Assembly: GCA_041662445.1 (NCBI GenBank) | Contig: JBAZSL010000018.1 | Location: forward strand, 1-26,818 | Origin: UASB124 sp041662445 | GTDB taxonomy: Bacteria > Babelota > Babeliae > Babelales > RVW-14 | Length of the DNA: 26,818 nt | Direction of reading: 5' to 3' | Shown here: positions 15,560-23,759 of the stretch, piece after piece | Numbering within the stretch: position 1 is the stretch's first letter | How the letters are laid out: every line of letters starts with the position of its first letter | Made by a program: the position numbers and the translations under genes | The notes under the pieces: generated by a model | Database searches by the model: none | What the model saw: the letters and a program-made list of their open reading frames with translations, nothing else | Told to the model about the DNA's origin: nothing

Positions 15560-18550
15560 TTACTCATAACTAAAATGCTCACTGCCATGCCATTTAGCAA
15601 TTTCCTGCTTGATTTTTGCTTTGAGAGCCACATCACCAGCTTGCTGAGATGCCTGCCCATGGTCTGCACCTGCGATCGCATCCAGCGCTGTTAGATTGAC
15701 ATAAACAGCGGCAAAACACGTGGCAGATTGGTAATCATAGGGTTCATTTACAGAAAAGTGCACCGTCAAATTGTTACCGTAATATATCGGTGATCCGGCA
15801 AAATAACCCACAAAATTTTGTAGTCTTTCTTGGTTTTCTCTATTCTCTTGAATATATTCACGCACAGCTTGCTCAAAAGTATCTGCTACCTGAAGCAATG
15901 CTGGATTACCACCAAGCTTGTTTCTGTCAAATACAAGGTGTGCCAGAAGTACATCAGCGTTTATTATTGTTGGGAAAAAGTGTGCAAGATCATAGGGCGA
16001 AAGCCACTGAAAGAAAGTTCTTAAAAACTTTTTCGCCACTTTCATGTAATCACTATAAAAACAATTACGAAGAAATTCCTCTGTAACCGGACTTTCCAAT
16101 TTCATCCCATTAAATGCCACATTAAACAAACGATGATCAGTAAATTCAAGATCTTGGAAACCGCCAAAAAATCGATGCCCTATGCTCTCGTAACTCGAAG
16201 CATCAACTAAATTAAACTTAGGGAGAATAACCGCTTCTAGAATTTTATGACATTTATTTTGTTCGGAAATTTCAGCATATTCAGCAGCGGTCCACCCCAA
16301 TATGTCTCTGCAATATTCCTTTAACTCATCAAGCGTTCCATAGAGAAGCTTGTGAAATAAGTCACGATAAGAACGAAAAGTTTCTGGAACAAGCTCTTTA
16401 AGGTATTCCGCCCACATAAGCATTGAAACACTATCAGCTTTTGGTAGCCTATTTTCAATTGCAGCATAAAAAGCAGTTGGCAATGGTAATGGCACTGCTA
16501 TATCGTTGAGAAAAACTATAGACAGCCACATACCAAGCGCCCTAAAAGTACCGGTAGCGACCCGACTAACAAAACTTTGAGGAATAGACTCAAAACCTTC
16601 TGGTGGGCGAATTCCATTGAGGGGATTTGGCACAACATATCCGCCTTCTGGTGAAAAAAATACATTCCCCAAAAAACTTTGCGCAAGCAATGTATTCATC
16701 GTTCGATTAATACCGGAGTGATCGAAACCATCAGGGTGCTCAAAATTTGTTATGGTTACGGGGTTAACAAAGAACGCTTCATGCATTGCATCAAATGTGC
16801 TGCACACATCCGCGTCGTTGCCGCGATTTCGGAAGAGCGCTTCAGAAGTGTCAATATGATCACGCGTCACCTGAATTTGTTGGAGCGTACCAATACTATG
16901 CAACGATTTTGAATAAGCTCTGAACGTGTTAGTTTTGACATTTTTTACCATCGAAAGAATGGTTTCTTTCTTTTGGTGTAAATCTTGAATAAGTGATTCG
17001 TCGGCGGTACCACCATAGAGAATCTCAAATTCCATAGTTTGCCGCACAAAATTTTGAATCAAATCTTTTGGCGTATTATCAAAAAAAGCAGCATTAAAAT
17101 TTTGCATCACCTGAGAACACAAAGCGCCGATAATATAGCATTCAAATACTCGTGTATACGGTTCTTGCGATACACGCTCCAAGCCCAACGCTGCTCGCAA
17201 AGCAAGCAACTTATCACACGCCTTGGCATTGTCTCTCTGATTTTGTGATGCATAGTTTGCAATTATATCAAAATAATAATTGCGCACGGGCGAAGGATGA
17301 CCTGAATCAAATTTGAGAACAAGCGACTCTGTAAATTTGTGCAAGCGGTATTTTAGATCGCCAAATGCACATTGTAGTTTTCTGTATTTTTGAGATAGCT
17401 GAACATTCTGTGCCTTAGAAAATGCCTCAGAAACTAATGCCTCACGTTGTATTTTTTCTCCATACAACGTGACAAAATTTTGTATAAGATCGGTATCATG
17501 CCCAACCAAATGTGCTACCGCATCTCTGTTGATTATAAGCTGACCGTGTTCATCGCGCTGACGATTTCCATCGGCGTCAACCCCAAATAAATTTTTATAC
17601 CACAGAGAAATATGGGACAATACAGAACAATGATCATTGGTCAAGTTCATCTCTTTGAGTGCATCTAAAATAGTAGTCGTACACGCTTCGCGTACCACGC
17701 CCTGTATAAGATCCCTATGCCTCTGAATATTTTGCCGAAGCTGTTCCTCATCAAAATTTCCAGCAGTTTGATGTGATTCCTCTAATGCAGTAGCAATTTC
17801 ACCTGGCGTTGCATAAGAAGATAGTTGATTATTGCGAAGAAGAGACAGTTGCCAAAAATCAGCAAAATGCGGCCTAACATCATCTTCGAGAGTAGCGTCT
17901 ATCATGTCATGAAAACTACATAAATCATCAGACGCATATGGTATGTGTCGTTCATTCAAAATTTTCTCAACATCAGAGGTAAGGCTTGCGACCACAACAT
18001 CGGGATTGTATGTATGCGGAGCGGCACAGTAACGCGCTATTACCAAATCTCTTATTTCATCTGCAACGGCGTCAACTTCCGGCGTTGAAAAACGCTTATC
18101 ATCGTCGCCGTCAAAATTTTCATCATCTTCGGGATCATCATCATCACCTTCGCGATCATCATCATCACCGTCATTCTCAGCGTCATCTTGATCTTCTTCG
18201 GAATCATCCTCCTCTGTCGAATCATCCTGATCAGCTGCAGAATCTTTCGGCGCGACAGATTTAGAGGAGATAGCATGACTACTTTGAGCTGCTTCAATAC
18301 GTCGATATTCTTCAACGTCCATCTTCTCTTCGCGACCGCTGTCATCTTTTTGTTCTGGAGCTTCTTTTTTTTGTTCTGAAACTTCTTTTTTAGGCTTTTT
18401 TGCAGGCTGTTTTTCAACTTCTTCTGCATCTTGTTTATGCTTTTTTGGCGGCTGAGAAGGTTGTTGAGCAGCAAAAAGCGTATCAACGCCTCCGGTAATT
18501 CCGGAACCTACCAAAAGCAATGGCAACAATAATCGTGTAAAAATGTTCAT
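15560..18550 (-). CDS. Large exported protein with NLS-like and Asp/Glu-rich regions, tandem paralogue B
   Basis: 996 residues, paralogue of the downstream gene, function unknown. The start at 18550 has GGGGGA just upstream and gives a signal peptide (MNIFTRLLLPLLLVGSGITG, cleavage near FAA at residue 28). Residues 34-55 hold two basic clusters, PPKKHK and AKKPKK, with 11 residues between KKHK and KKPKK, a spacing like bipartite nuclear localisation signals. Residues 107-151 are almost entirely Asp, Glu, Asn and Gly. From about residue 160 on, the protein resembles paralogue A, including WLSPYDLAHFFP and NRTMNTLLAQSFLG. The reverse of the acidic tract gives false open frames on the other strand. 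A promoter-like pair lies about 60 bases upstream. Possible roles are a secreted effector, a surface protein or a periplasmic protein. Confidence 0.75.
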   Translation of the reverse strand: MNIFTRLLLPLLLVGSGITGGVDTLFAAQQPSQPPKKHKQDAEEVEKQPAKKPKKEVSEQKKEAPEQKDDSGREEKMDVEEYRRIEAAQSSHAISSKSVAPKDSAADQDDSTEEDDSEEDQDDAENDGDDDDREGDDDDPEDDENFDGDDDKRFSTPEVDAVADEIRDLVIARYCAAPHTYNPDVVVASLTSDVEKILNERHIPYASDDLCSFHDMIDATLEDDVRPHFADFWQLSLLRNNQLSSYATPGEIATALEESHQTAGNFDEEQLRQNIQRHRDLIQGVVREACTTTILDALKEMNLTNDHCSVLSHISLWYKNLFGVDADGNRQRDEHGQLIINRDAVAHLVGHDTDLIQNFVTLYGEKIQREALVSEAFSKAQNVQLSQKYRKLQCAFGDLKYRLHKFTESLVLKFDSGHPSPVRNYYFDIIANYASQNQRDNAKACDKLLALRAALGLERVSQEPYTRVFECYIIGALCSQVMQNFNAAFFDNTPKDLIQNFVRQTMEFEILYGGTADESLIQDLHQKKETILSMVKNVKTNTFRAYSKSLHSIGTLQQIQVTRDHIDTSEALFRNRGNDADVCSTFDAMHEAFFVNPVTITNFEHPDGFDHSGINRTMNTLLAQSFLGNVFFSPEGGYVVPNPLNGIRPPEGFESIPQSFVSRVATGTFRALGMWLSIVFLNDIAVPLPLPTAFYAAIENRLPKADSVSMLMWAEYLKELVPETFRSYRDLFHKLLYGTLDELKEYCRDILGWTAAEYAEISEQNKCHKILEAVILPKFNLVDASSYESIGHRFFGGFQDLEFTDHRLFNVAFNGMKLESPVTEEFLRNCFYSDYMKVAKKFLRTFFQWLSPYDLAHFFPTIINADVLLAHLVFDRNKLGGNPALLQVADTFEQAVREYIQENRENQERLQNFVGYFAGSPIYYGNNLTVHFSVNEPYDYQSATCFAAVYVNLTALDAIAGADHGQASQQAGDVALKAKIKQEIAKWHGSEHFSYE

Positions 18551-18604
18551 AAAATCCCCCATAAAATATGTAATAATTTAGCCTAATTTTTCGCTATATT
18601 TTCT

Positions 18605-18632
18605 ATTATAAAATATAAGCTTCTTTAGGCAA
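18605..18632 (-). promoter_or_regulatory. Candidate promoter for the 15560-18550 gene
   Basis: On the minus strand TTGCCT (18627-18632) and a perfect TATAAT (18605-18610) are 16 bp apart, in an AT-rich stretch 55 bp before the start codon. GCCTAA (18581-18586) and TTAGGC (18625-18630) form an inverted pair around the -10 region that could be an operator. The -35 fit is only partial. Confidence 0.4.
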
Positions 18633-18699
18633 AAGAACTTGCTAATTGGCGCATTTTGGCCACTTTTGGCTCTCAGAACATCAAATAACGGGTGTTTTC

Positions 18700-19797
18700 C
18701 TAGCTTTTAAGGCCGCTACGAAGAGCCTGGACAAAAGTCAGCGGAACAAGCTGCGCGTGAAGCGCATCCCCAAGTCGACTTTGTTCAGAAGGCGAAAGAA
18801 ATTCAAAAGCAACGCGAATAACAAAAACGGGAAGCCTCCCCATCTCTTTGTCTTGATCCAGCAATGGCGCTAACTTAACCCAGTCTTTGGCAGTTGTGAT
18901 AACACTATCGCAGGATGTTTTGTGCATAAGCGCATGTATATCATGAATATCTTGTAACGTATAATTGTGATGATCGCGATACTGCTGTGTTGCACGCACG
19001 TTACATCCCGATTGTTGTACCGAGGCAACAACACCATTAAACGATCCCACACCCGCTACCACAACAAAATTATTGCTCTTCACCGCAGCGGCTTCAACTC
19101 GATCTTTGTTGTCGCGATAAATTCCCGCGCTTGCGTGCTTGCCTTCATATATTTTTTCATAAGCAAATTTTCTGAGCCTCACCCGCTTAATATATTCAAG
19201 CGTGGTACGATCAACTTTATCCGCATGCGTAAGAATAATAAACGTAGCGCGTGTATAATCTTTTTCACGCAGGCGACCAAGTGGCAAGCAATGCCCATTA
19301 TCAAAAGGAGCGCGTGCATCAAGCAGGAGAATTTCTATGTCTTTTTTGACACGATAATTTTGGTAGGCATCGTCAAGAATCACGTAACTGATTGAGGGCA
19401 TACTGGTGAGCACGTTACACGCTTGGGCTCGATCAGCACCAACTGCAATTGGCACACCGAGCTGCTGCGCATACATCATCGCTTCATCACCCGACTGCTC
19501 ACGCGTCACTAAAATGCGCGTACCATCACTTACCAACGCAGCGCGTTGCTCACGCTCAAACGAACCCTTGTACCCACGCAAAACCACCGCAGATTTATCA
19601 TGGCCCAAAAGATCCACCAAAAAAGGCACGACAACCGACTTACCCGTTCCGCCAACTGTTAGGTTGCCGACGGCAATAATTTTAAAGGGCAAGGGATCCT
19701 TGTTGCCATGTCGACGCTTGTAGGCGATGACGATATGGAACCCGAGGCGGTAGAGGAGTTCAAAGGGATATAACAAGAATAGAAAGTACCGAACCAT
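18700..19797 (-). CDS. lpxK: Tetraacyldisaccharide 4'-kinase
   Basis: Phosphorylates the 4' position of the tetraacyldisaccharide 1-phosphate lipid A precursor to give lipid IVA, at the inner face of the inner membrane. 365 residues, somewhat longer than the roughly 330 of E. coli. The N-terminal hydrophobic stretch (YFLFLLYPFELLYRLGF) is the membrane anchor. The Walker A-like motif GNLTVGGTGKS is at residues 44-54, RGYKG at 74-78, GDEA at 103-106, and the family DDG.QH position reads DDAYQN at 142-147. The gene starts 9 bases after infB and is the last of the nusA-infB-lpxK run. Its presence implies lipid A and an outer membrane. The GF-to-AY and H-to-N changes in the DD motif are notable, but both aspartates remain. 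Confidence 0.9.
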   Translation of the reverse strand: MVRYFLFLLYPFELLYRLGFHIVIAYKRRHGNKDPLPFKIIAVGNLTVGGTGKSVVVPFLVDLLGHDKSAVVLRGYKGSFEREQRAALVSDGTRILVTREQSGDEAMMYAQQLGVPIAVGADRAQACNVLTSMPSISYVILDDAYQNYRVKKDIEILLLDARAPFDNGHCLPLGRLREKDYTRATFIILTHADKVDRTTLEYIKRVRLRKFAYEKIYEGKHASAGIYRDNKDRVEAAAVKSNNFVVVAGVGSFNGVVASVQQSGCNVRATQQYRDHHNYTLQDIHDIHALMHKTSCDSVITTAKDWVKLAPLLDQDKEMGRLPVFVIRVAFEFLSPSEQSRLGDALHAQLVPLTFVQALRSGLKS

Positions 19798-19806
19798 GAA
19801 CGCTGA

Positions 19807-22014
19807 CTACTCAGCTTTCACCTTGGCGTAACACACAACGGTGTCGCCTTCTTGCCACTCGCTAAACCCATCGGTCGTGAATCCACACTCAAAACCAGCA
19901 TGAATTTCTTTAACCGATTTGCGTTCGCGTTGCAAGGTACCTACAATGCCTTCGCCAAGTTGTTTGCCCGAACGTACACAAGCAACCTTGTTGCCACGAG
20001 CAAGAACACCGTCGCGCATATAACAACCGGCAATGATGCCAACACCTTTAATGTCAAACACTTTTTTGACGACTGCTTCGCCAACTTTTTTCCATGTCAT
20101 CACGACTTCTTTTTTGGATTCAAGAAGTTTTTGGAGATAATCAATCAATTCGTAGATGATATAGAACGTTTGTACATCAACGCCATGTTCCTTGGCCAAA
20201 CCTTGTGCGTTTCTTTCTGCACGTACGTGAAGACCAAGAATAATCGAATGCGTATCGGCAGCCAAATCAATATCACTTTCAGAGATATCACCAATGGATG
20301 ACAGGACTACGTGAATTGGGCATTTGATATCTTTGTTTTGCTTTATAACTTTATCCAACGACCCCATGATAGCTTCTTTTGAGCCACGGGTGTCGGTTTT
20401 AATGATCAAATTAATCGATTTTGATTCTTTGGCAGCAACGAATCGGTCAATCGGCTGAACTGCAAATGACGCCGCTGGTTGCTCGTTTTCTTTATGATAT
20501 TTAGCCTTGGTGTACTCTTGTTGTGAGACCACGCTCAACCAATCACCCATGCCGTTGAAGGTGTCAAACCCAACAATTTGCACGGGAGTTGATGGCAATG
20601 CCTGAGTTACACGCTGACCAACGCTGTTAACTAAAATACGTATCTTACCGGTTGCCGAACCGCATACAAAAAAGTCACCCTGTTTCAAGATGCCTTCTTT
20701 ACAAATAACCGTGGCAACAGGGCCGAAACCCTTTTCAATATGAGATTCAATGACAAAGCCACGCGTAGGAGCATTGGTATCAACCTTGAGCTCCATCATT
20801 TGCGCATGCAGTACAATCATCTCAAGTAACTCTTCTACACCCTGACCGGTCTTAGCAGAAAGAGGCACAACTACCGTTTCTCCACCCCACTCCTCAGGAA
20901 GCAGGCTATGTTGGGCAAGTTGGCGTTTGACTGTTTCAATCGCACTGGGTGAGTGAGTTTTATCAATTTTATTTAATGCAACAATAATGGGAACGCCCGA
21001 ACTCTTGGCATGTTCTATTGCTTCAATGGTCTGAGGCATAATACCATCATCCACCGCTACAACAAGCACCACAATGTCGGTAACTCTTGATCCACGCTCA
21101 CGTAAGAATGAAAAGGCTTCATGACCAGGAGTATCAAGAAATACCACCTTGCCATGAGTACTATCAACTTCCCATGCGCGAATATGTTGCGTAATGCCGC
21201 CCTTTTCGGTAGCAGCAACCTTCATTTTTCGAATATAATCAAGCAGCGTAGTCTTACCATGGTCAACGTGTCCCATAACAACGACTACTGGCCAACGAGA
21301 CTGGCCACGAGCAGCGGCACCGTCTTTTTTGATTTCTGTTTTTTGTTCGTGAACATTTGGATTTTCTACGCGAACGGTAATGCCAAACAATCCACCAAGT
21401 TCTCGAATGGTATCTATTGAAAGTATGTTATTTCGATTACTTACAATACCCTTTTTGAGCAATGCAAGAATAAGATCACCAGATGATTTGTTAAAACTAT
21501 CCGCAACTTCAAAAAGAGCCTTATTTGAGCTAATCGTTATCTCAGTAACAGGCCCACGGCGCTCTTCTTGAACAGGTTGTGCTTGTTGACGTGATCGTCG
21601 GCGGCGTCTACGACGCGGCCCTTGTACCTGTCCAACCCCAAGGTTAACACGTCCCGTTGAATGCAACAGGCGTCTTACACGCTCTTGCTCGCGAAGCTCT
21701 TGCGCCTCAAGATCTTCCAAACTCATATCAGCATTTATAACTGGCGCAGATTCAAGAATCTCTTCGCGCAACGGTTCTGGCTCGTGAACAACCACTGTTT
21801 CCTCTTTTTTATCTTTGACGTTAGTCGCTGCAACGGATTGTGCAGCAGGTGTTTTAACAGGACCGACCGGTGAAAAATGTTTTTCGGCATACGTGCGTGC
21901 CTGATCGGTCAAAACGGCCATATGATTGGTAACAACAAAACCACCTTTTTTGAGCACGCCCAGCATCTCTTTGCTCGAGATGCCAAGTTCCTTGGCTAAT
22001 TCGTATACACGCAT
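19807..22014 (-). CDS. infB: Translation initiation factor IF-2
   Basis: GTPase that places initiator fMet-tRNA on the small ribosomal subunit and promotes subunit joining. 735 residues. IF2_N domain at 1-50 (VYELAKELGISSKEML), an acidic linker, an Arg-rich run at 133-142, a second IF2_N-like region at about 165-215, then the G domain: G1 GHVDHGKTT (248-256), G3 DTPGHE (294-299), G4 NKID (348-351), G5 SAK (386-388). Domains II to IV follow to the C-terminus with GVGIIAGCYMRDG. The start lies 3 bases after the nusA stop, and its GGTGAG ribosome site is inside the last nusA codons, so the two are translationally coupled. Confidence 0.97.
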   Translation of the reverse strand: MRVYELAKELGISSKEMLGVLKKGGFVVTNHMAVLTDQARTYAEKHFSPVGPVKTPAAQSVAATNVKDKKEETVVVHEPEPLREEILESAPVINADMSLEDLEAQELREQERVRRLLHSTGRVNLGVGQVQGPRRRRRRRSRQQAQPVQEERRGPVTEITISSNKALFEVADSFNKSSGDLILALLKKGIVSNRNNILSIDTIRELGGLFGITVRVENPNVHEQKTEIKKDGAAARGQSRWPVVVVMGHVDHGKTTLLDYIRKMKVAATEKGGITQHIRAWEVDSTHGKVVFLDTPGHEAFSFLRERGSRVTDIVVLVVAVDDGIMPQTIEAIEHAKSSGVPIIVALNKIDKTHSPSAIETVKRQLAQHSLLPEEWGGETVVVPLSAKTGQGVEELLEMIVLHAQMMELKVDTNAPTRGFVIESHIEKGFGPVATVICKEGILKQGDFFVCGSATGKIRILVNSVGQRVTQALPSTPVQIVGFDTFNGMGDWLSVVSQQEYTKAKYHKENEQPAASFAVQPIDRFVAAKESKSINLIIKTDTRGSKEAIMGSLDKVIKQNKDIKCPIHVVLSSIGDISESDIDLAADTHSIILGLHVRAERNAQGLAKEHGVDVQTFYIIYELIDYLQKLLESKKEVVMTWKKVGEAVVKKVFDIKGVGIIAGCYMRDGVLARGNKVACVRSGKQLGEGIVGTLQRERKSVKEIHAGFECGFTTDGFSEWQEGDTVVCYAKVKAE

Positions 22015-22017
22015 GTG

Positions 22018-23118
22018 CTACTCACCTGATTGTTTTTTTTCAAGATCGGTCGATTCTTCAGAAGATTGCTCTGGCTCATCATACAGTGAAAGATTGTCTC
22101 GACTAGGTGCAAGATCCTGGAGTTTAATTTCTAAGCCAACAAGCTGTGATGCGAGATTAATATTTTGCCCCATTCTGCCAATAGCAAAAGAGCGTTGATC
22201 GGGCGCAAGCCAAACGACAACCCGGTCATCACCAACAAACTCAACCTTGTCAACTTCTGCCGGCTTAAGGCTTGAGCGAACCAAATTTTCTGATGAATCG
22301 GACCATTGGATAAGATCAACTTTTTCCTGACCCAACTCACGCAAGATTGGTTTAATACGCGCACCGCCAATACCAACGCAGGTGCCAACGGGATCAATTT
22401 CTTTACGCGTTGACGAAACAAGAACCTTGGTTTTATACCCGGGAATACGCACGGCTCTTTTGATCTCAACCAATCCCTCAAATACTTCCGGGATCTCGGC
22501 TTCAATCAATTTTTTAACAAAATCGGCGGAGGCGCGATCAAGAATGAGCTGATAATCGCCACGCGCAGCAGGATAAACTTCCTGAAGAAGCACCCTAATA
22601 GGATGTCCAATTTTGATAGGCTCATTGGGAATAATGTTCTCGAGAGGCAACAAAGCAAGAACTTCGCCAACTTTGACCGCAAATCCGGCACGCTCACGCT
22701 TGTGCACATTTCCCGTAACGATTGAATCTTTTTTGTCTTTGAACTCTTCAAACACCGCAAGCTGTTCAAGATCACGAATCTTACCGGCGATAATTTGCTT
22801 GGCGGTTAAAATCTCGATACGGCCGACAGGTTCTTCGAATGGTACGGGTATGACCTGCCCTATTTTTGCTTGCGTATCAAGTATCTTGGCACGGCGCAAG
22901 GAGACTTCTTTTTCTTCGTCAGCGACCGAGGAAACAATCGTCCTGCGTGCAAAAACTTCCAAGTTTCCCGATTTGCGGTTAAAAGAAACCTCAAAATCGA
23001 TCGTTGGAAATCGTTTGATGTAAGCGGCTTTAATGCCCTCGCTTACGATTTCGATAATTTTCTCACGATCAAGGCCTCGTTCTTCGACTAAGCCTTCAAT
23101 AACATCGGTCAGATTCAC
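22018..23118 (-). CDS. nusA: Transcription termination/antitermination factor NusA
   Basis: RNA polymerase-associated factor for pausing, termination and antitermination. 366 residues with a GTG start at 23118 and AGGA about 11 bases upstream. The N-terminal polymerase-binding domain spans 1-125, an S1 domain about 131-196, and two KH domains carry GIGGARI at 249-255 and AIGRMGQNINLA at 312-323. The C-terminal acidic repeats of the 495-residue E. coli protein are missing, as in the roughly 370-residue Bacillus type. It is the first gene of the operon and its promoter should lie in 23119-23250. The usual upstream neighbour rimP is absent, and the replication-origin-like region comes directly before it. 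Confidence 0.96.
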   Translation of the reverse strand: MNLTDVIEGLVEERGLDREKIIEIVSEGIKAAYIKRFPTIDFEVSFNRKSGNLEVFARRTIVSSVADEEKEVSLRRAKILDTQAKIGQVIPVPFEEPVGRIEILTAKQIIAGKIRDLEQLAVFEEFKDKKDSIVTGNVHKRERAGFAVKVGEVLALLPLENIIPNEPIKIGHPIRVLLQEVYPAARGDYQLILDRASADFVKKLIEAEIPEVFEGLVEIKRAVRIPGYKTKVLVSSTRKEIDPVGTCVGIGGARIKPILRELGQEKVDLIQWSDSSENLVRSSLKPAEVDKVEFVGDDRVVVWLAPDQRSFAIGRMGQNINLASQLVGLEIKLQDLAPSRDNLSLYDEPEQSSEESTDLEKKQSGE

Positions 23119-23328
23119 GGTTTCTTGTCCTTGCTTGCCAAAAATGGCTGAAAATAGGGAACTTTAACACAATTGAGTGCGCTTAGTGTACGACTAAAAA
23201 CAGAAAATGTGAAGGTTTATCATAGCCCTCGCCCCAGCACCTGATTTTCTAATAGTACTACTTACGTATAGGTCTTTGATGGGTTTTGATATGACCCCCA
23301 CCCTGGCGCATTAACTATCATCCTCCTA

Positions 23329-23379
23329 TTTATATATATATATAATAATAATAATAAGGGACGCGTTTTTTGTGGATAA
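23329..23379. other. Candidate DNA-unwinding element with DnaA-trio-like tract and DnaA box
   Basis: (TA)6 at 23331-23342 runs into (TAA)5 at 23343-23357, then a short spacer GGGACGCGTTTTT and a perfect DnaA box TGTGGATAA at 23371-23379 (reverse of TTATCCACA). The order unwinding tract, trinucleotide repeat, GC-rich spacer, box matches the basal unwinding system described in Bacillus subtilis, where trios read TAG or TAA toward the box. Confidence 0.65.
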
Positions 23380-23439
23380 CTCACCCCTTGACCCCGACTT
23401 TATGCTTTTGAAACCGTGCTTTTTGCCCTGTCGAATGTA

Positions 23440-23483
23440 TGTTGATAACTTGTTGATAACTTGTTGATAACTTGTTGATAACT
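23440..23483 (-). repeat. Four tandem 11-bp DnaA-box-like repeats
   Basis: TGTTGATAACT is repeated exactly four times, at 23440, 23451, 23462 and 23473. The reverse of its 9-mer core is TTATCAACA, one base from the DnaA consensus TTATCCACA. The 11-bp period puts all boxes on about the same face of the helix. Confidence 0.85.
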
Positions 23484-23578
23484 TTTGCGACACCCTCAAA
23501 GCATTGATTGCGCAGGGCGTTTGAGAGGGTGGTTTTGAGAGGCATCTGCTGGCCGGTTCTTTGGAGGTGCTTTTTGAC

Positions 23579-23621
23579 TTATCCACAACTTATTCACAGG
23601 TTATCCACAAAGTTATCCACA
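23579..23621 (+). repeat. Four helically phased DnaA boxes
   Basis: TTATCCACA at 23579, TTATTCACA at 23590, TTATCCACA at 23601 and TTATCCACA at 23613, all in plus orientation with 11, 11 and 12 bp spacing. Three are perfect consensus and one has a single change. The orientation is opposite to the array at 23440-23483. Confidence 0.9.
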
Positions 23622-23759
23622 ATTTTGTGGCAGGATTGCGCAAAACAACAAGTGCGAACAAATCGACATTTTCTGACGTGTTATGAACAGTAGTAAATAT
23701 TTTTTAAGCTGTTTTTATTTTCTATTGCACACTTAATTGTGATGGCGAAGGGGGTTGTG

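Larger units (their letters stand above)
23119..23759. other. Candidate chromosomal replication origin (oriC), gene-free
   Basis: 641 bases without a credible gene. From left to right it holds the nusA leader (23119-23324, nothing else recognised), an AT-rich tract 23329-23357, a DnaA box at 23371-23379, four tandem TGTTGATAACT units at 23440-23483, a 95-bp spacer, and four boxes at 23579-23621. The plus strand switches from C-rich to G-rich across this region in sampled blocks, as expected at an origin. dnaA is not in the window. A secondary origin or another DnaA-controlled site is a less likely alternative. Confidence 0.85.

Noticed and set aside
18052..18486. 144-codon minus-strand frame rich in Lys and Met
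   Set aside because: It is a shifted frame over the Lys- and Asp-rich N-terminal region of the 15560-18550 gene; the low-complexity composition explains its openness.
23440..23621. Plasmid-type iterons rather than DnaA boxes
   Set aside because: The core matches the DnaA consensus closely, no rep gene is near, the neighbours are chromosomal housekeeping genes and the GC skew changes sign here.
23326..23693. Short frames on both strands inside the origin region
   Set aside because: They run through the DnaA-box arrays and AT tract, have repetitive peptides and no ribosome site.
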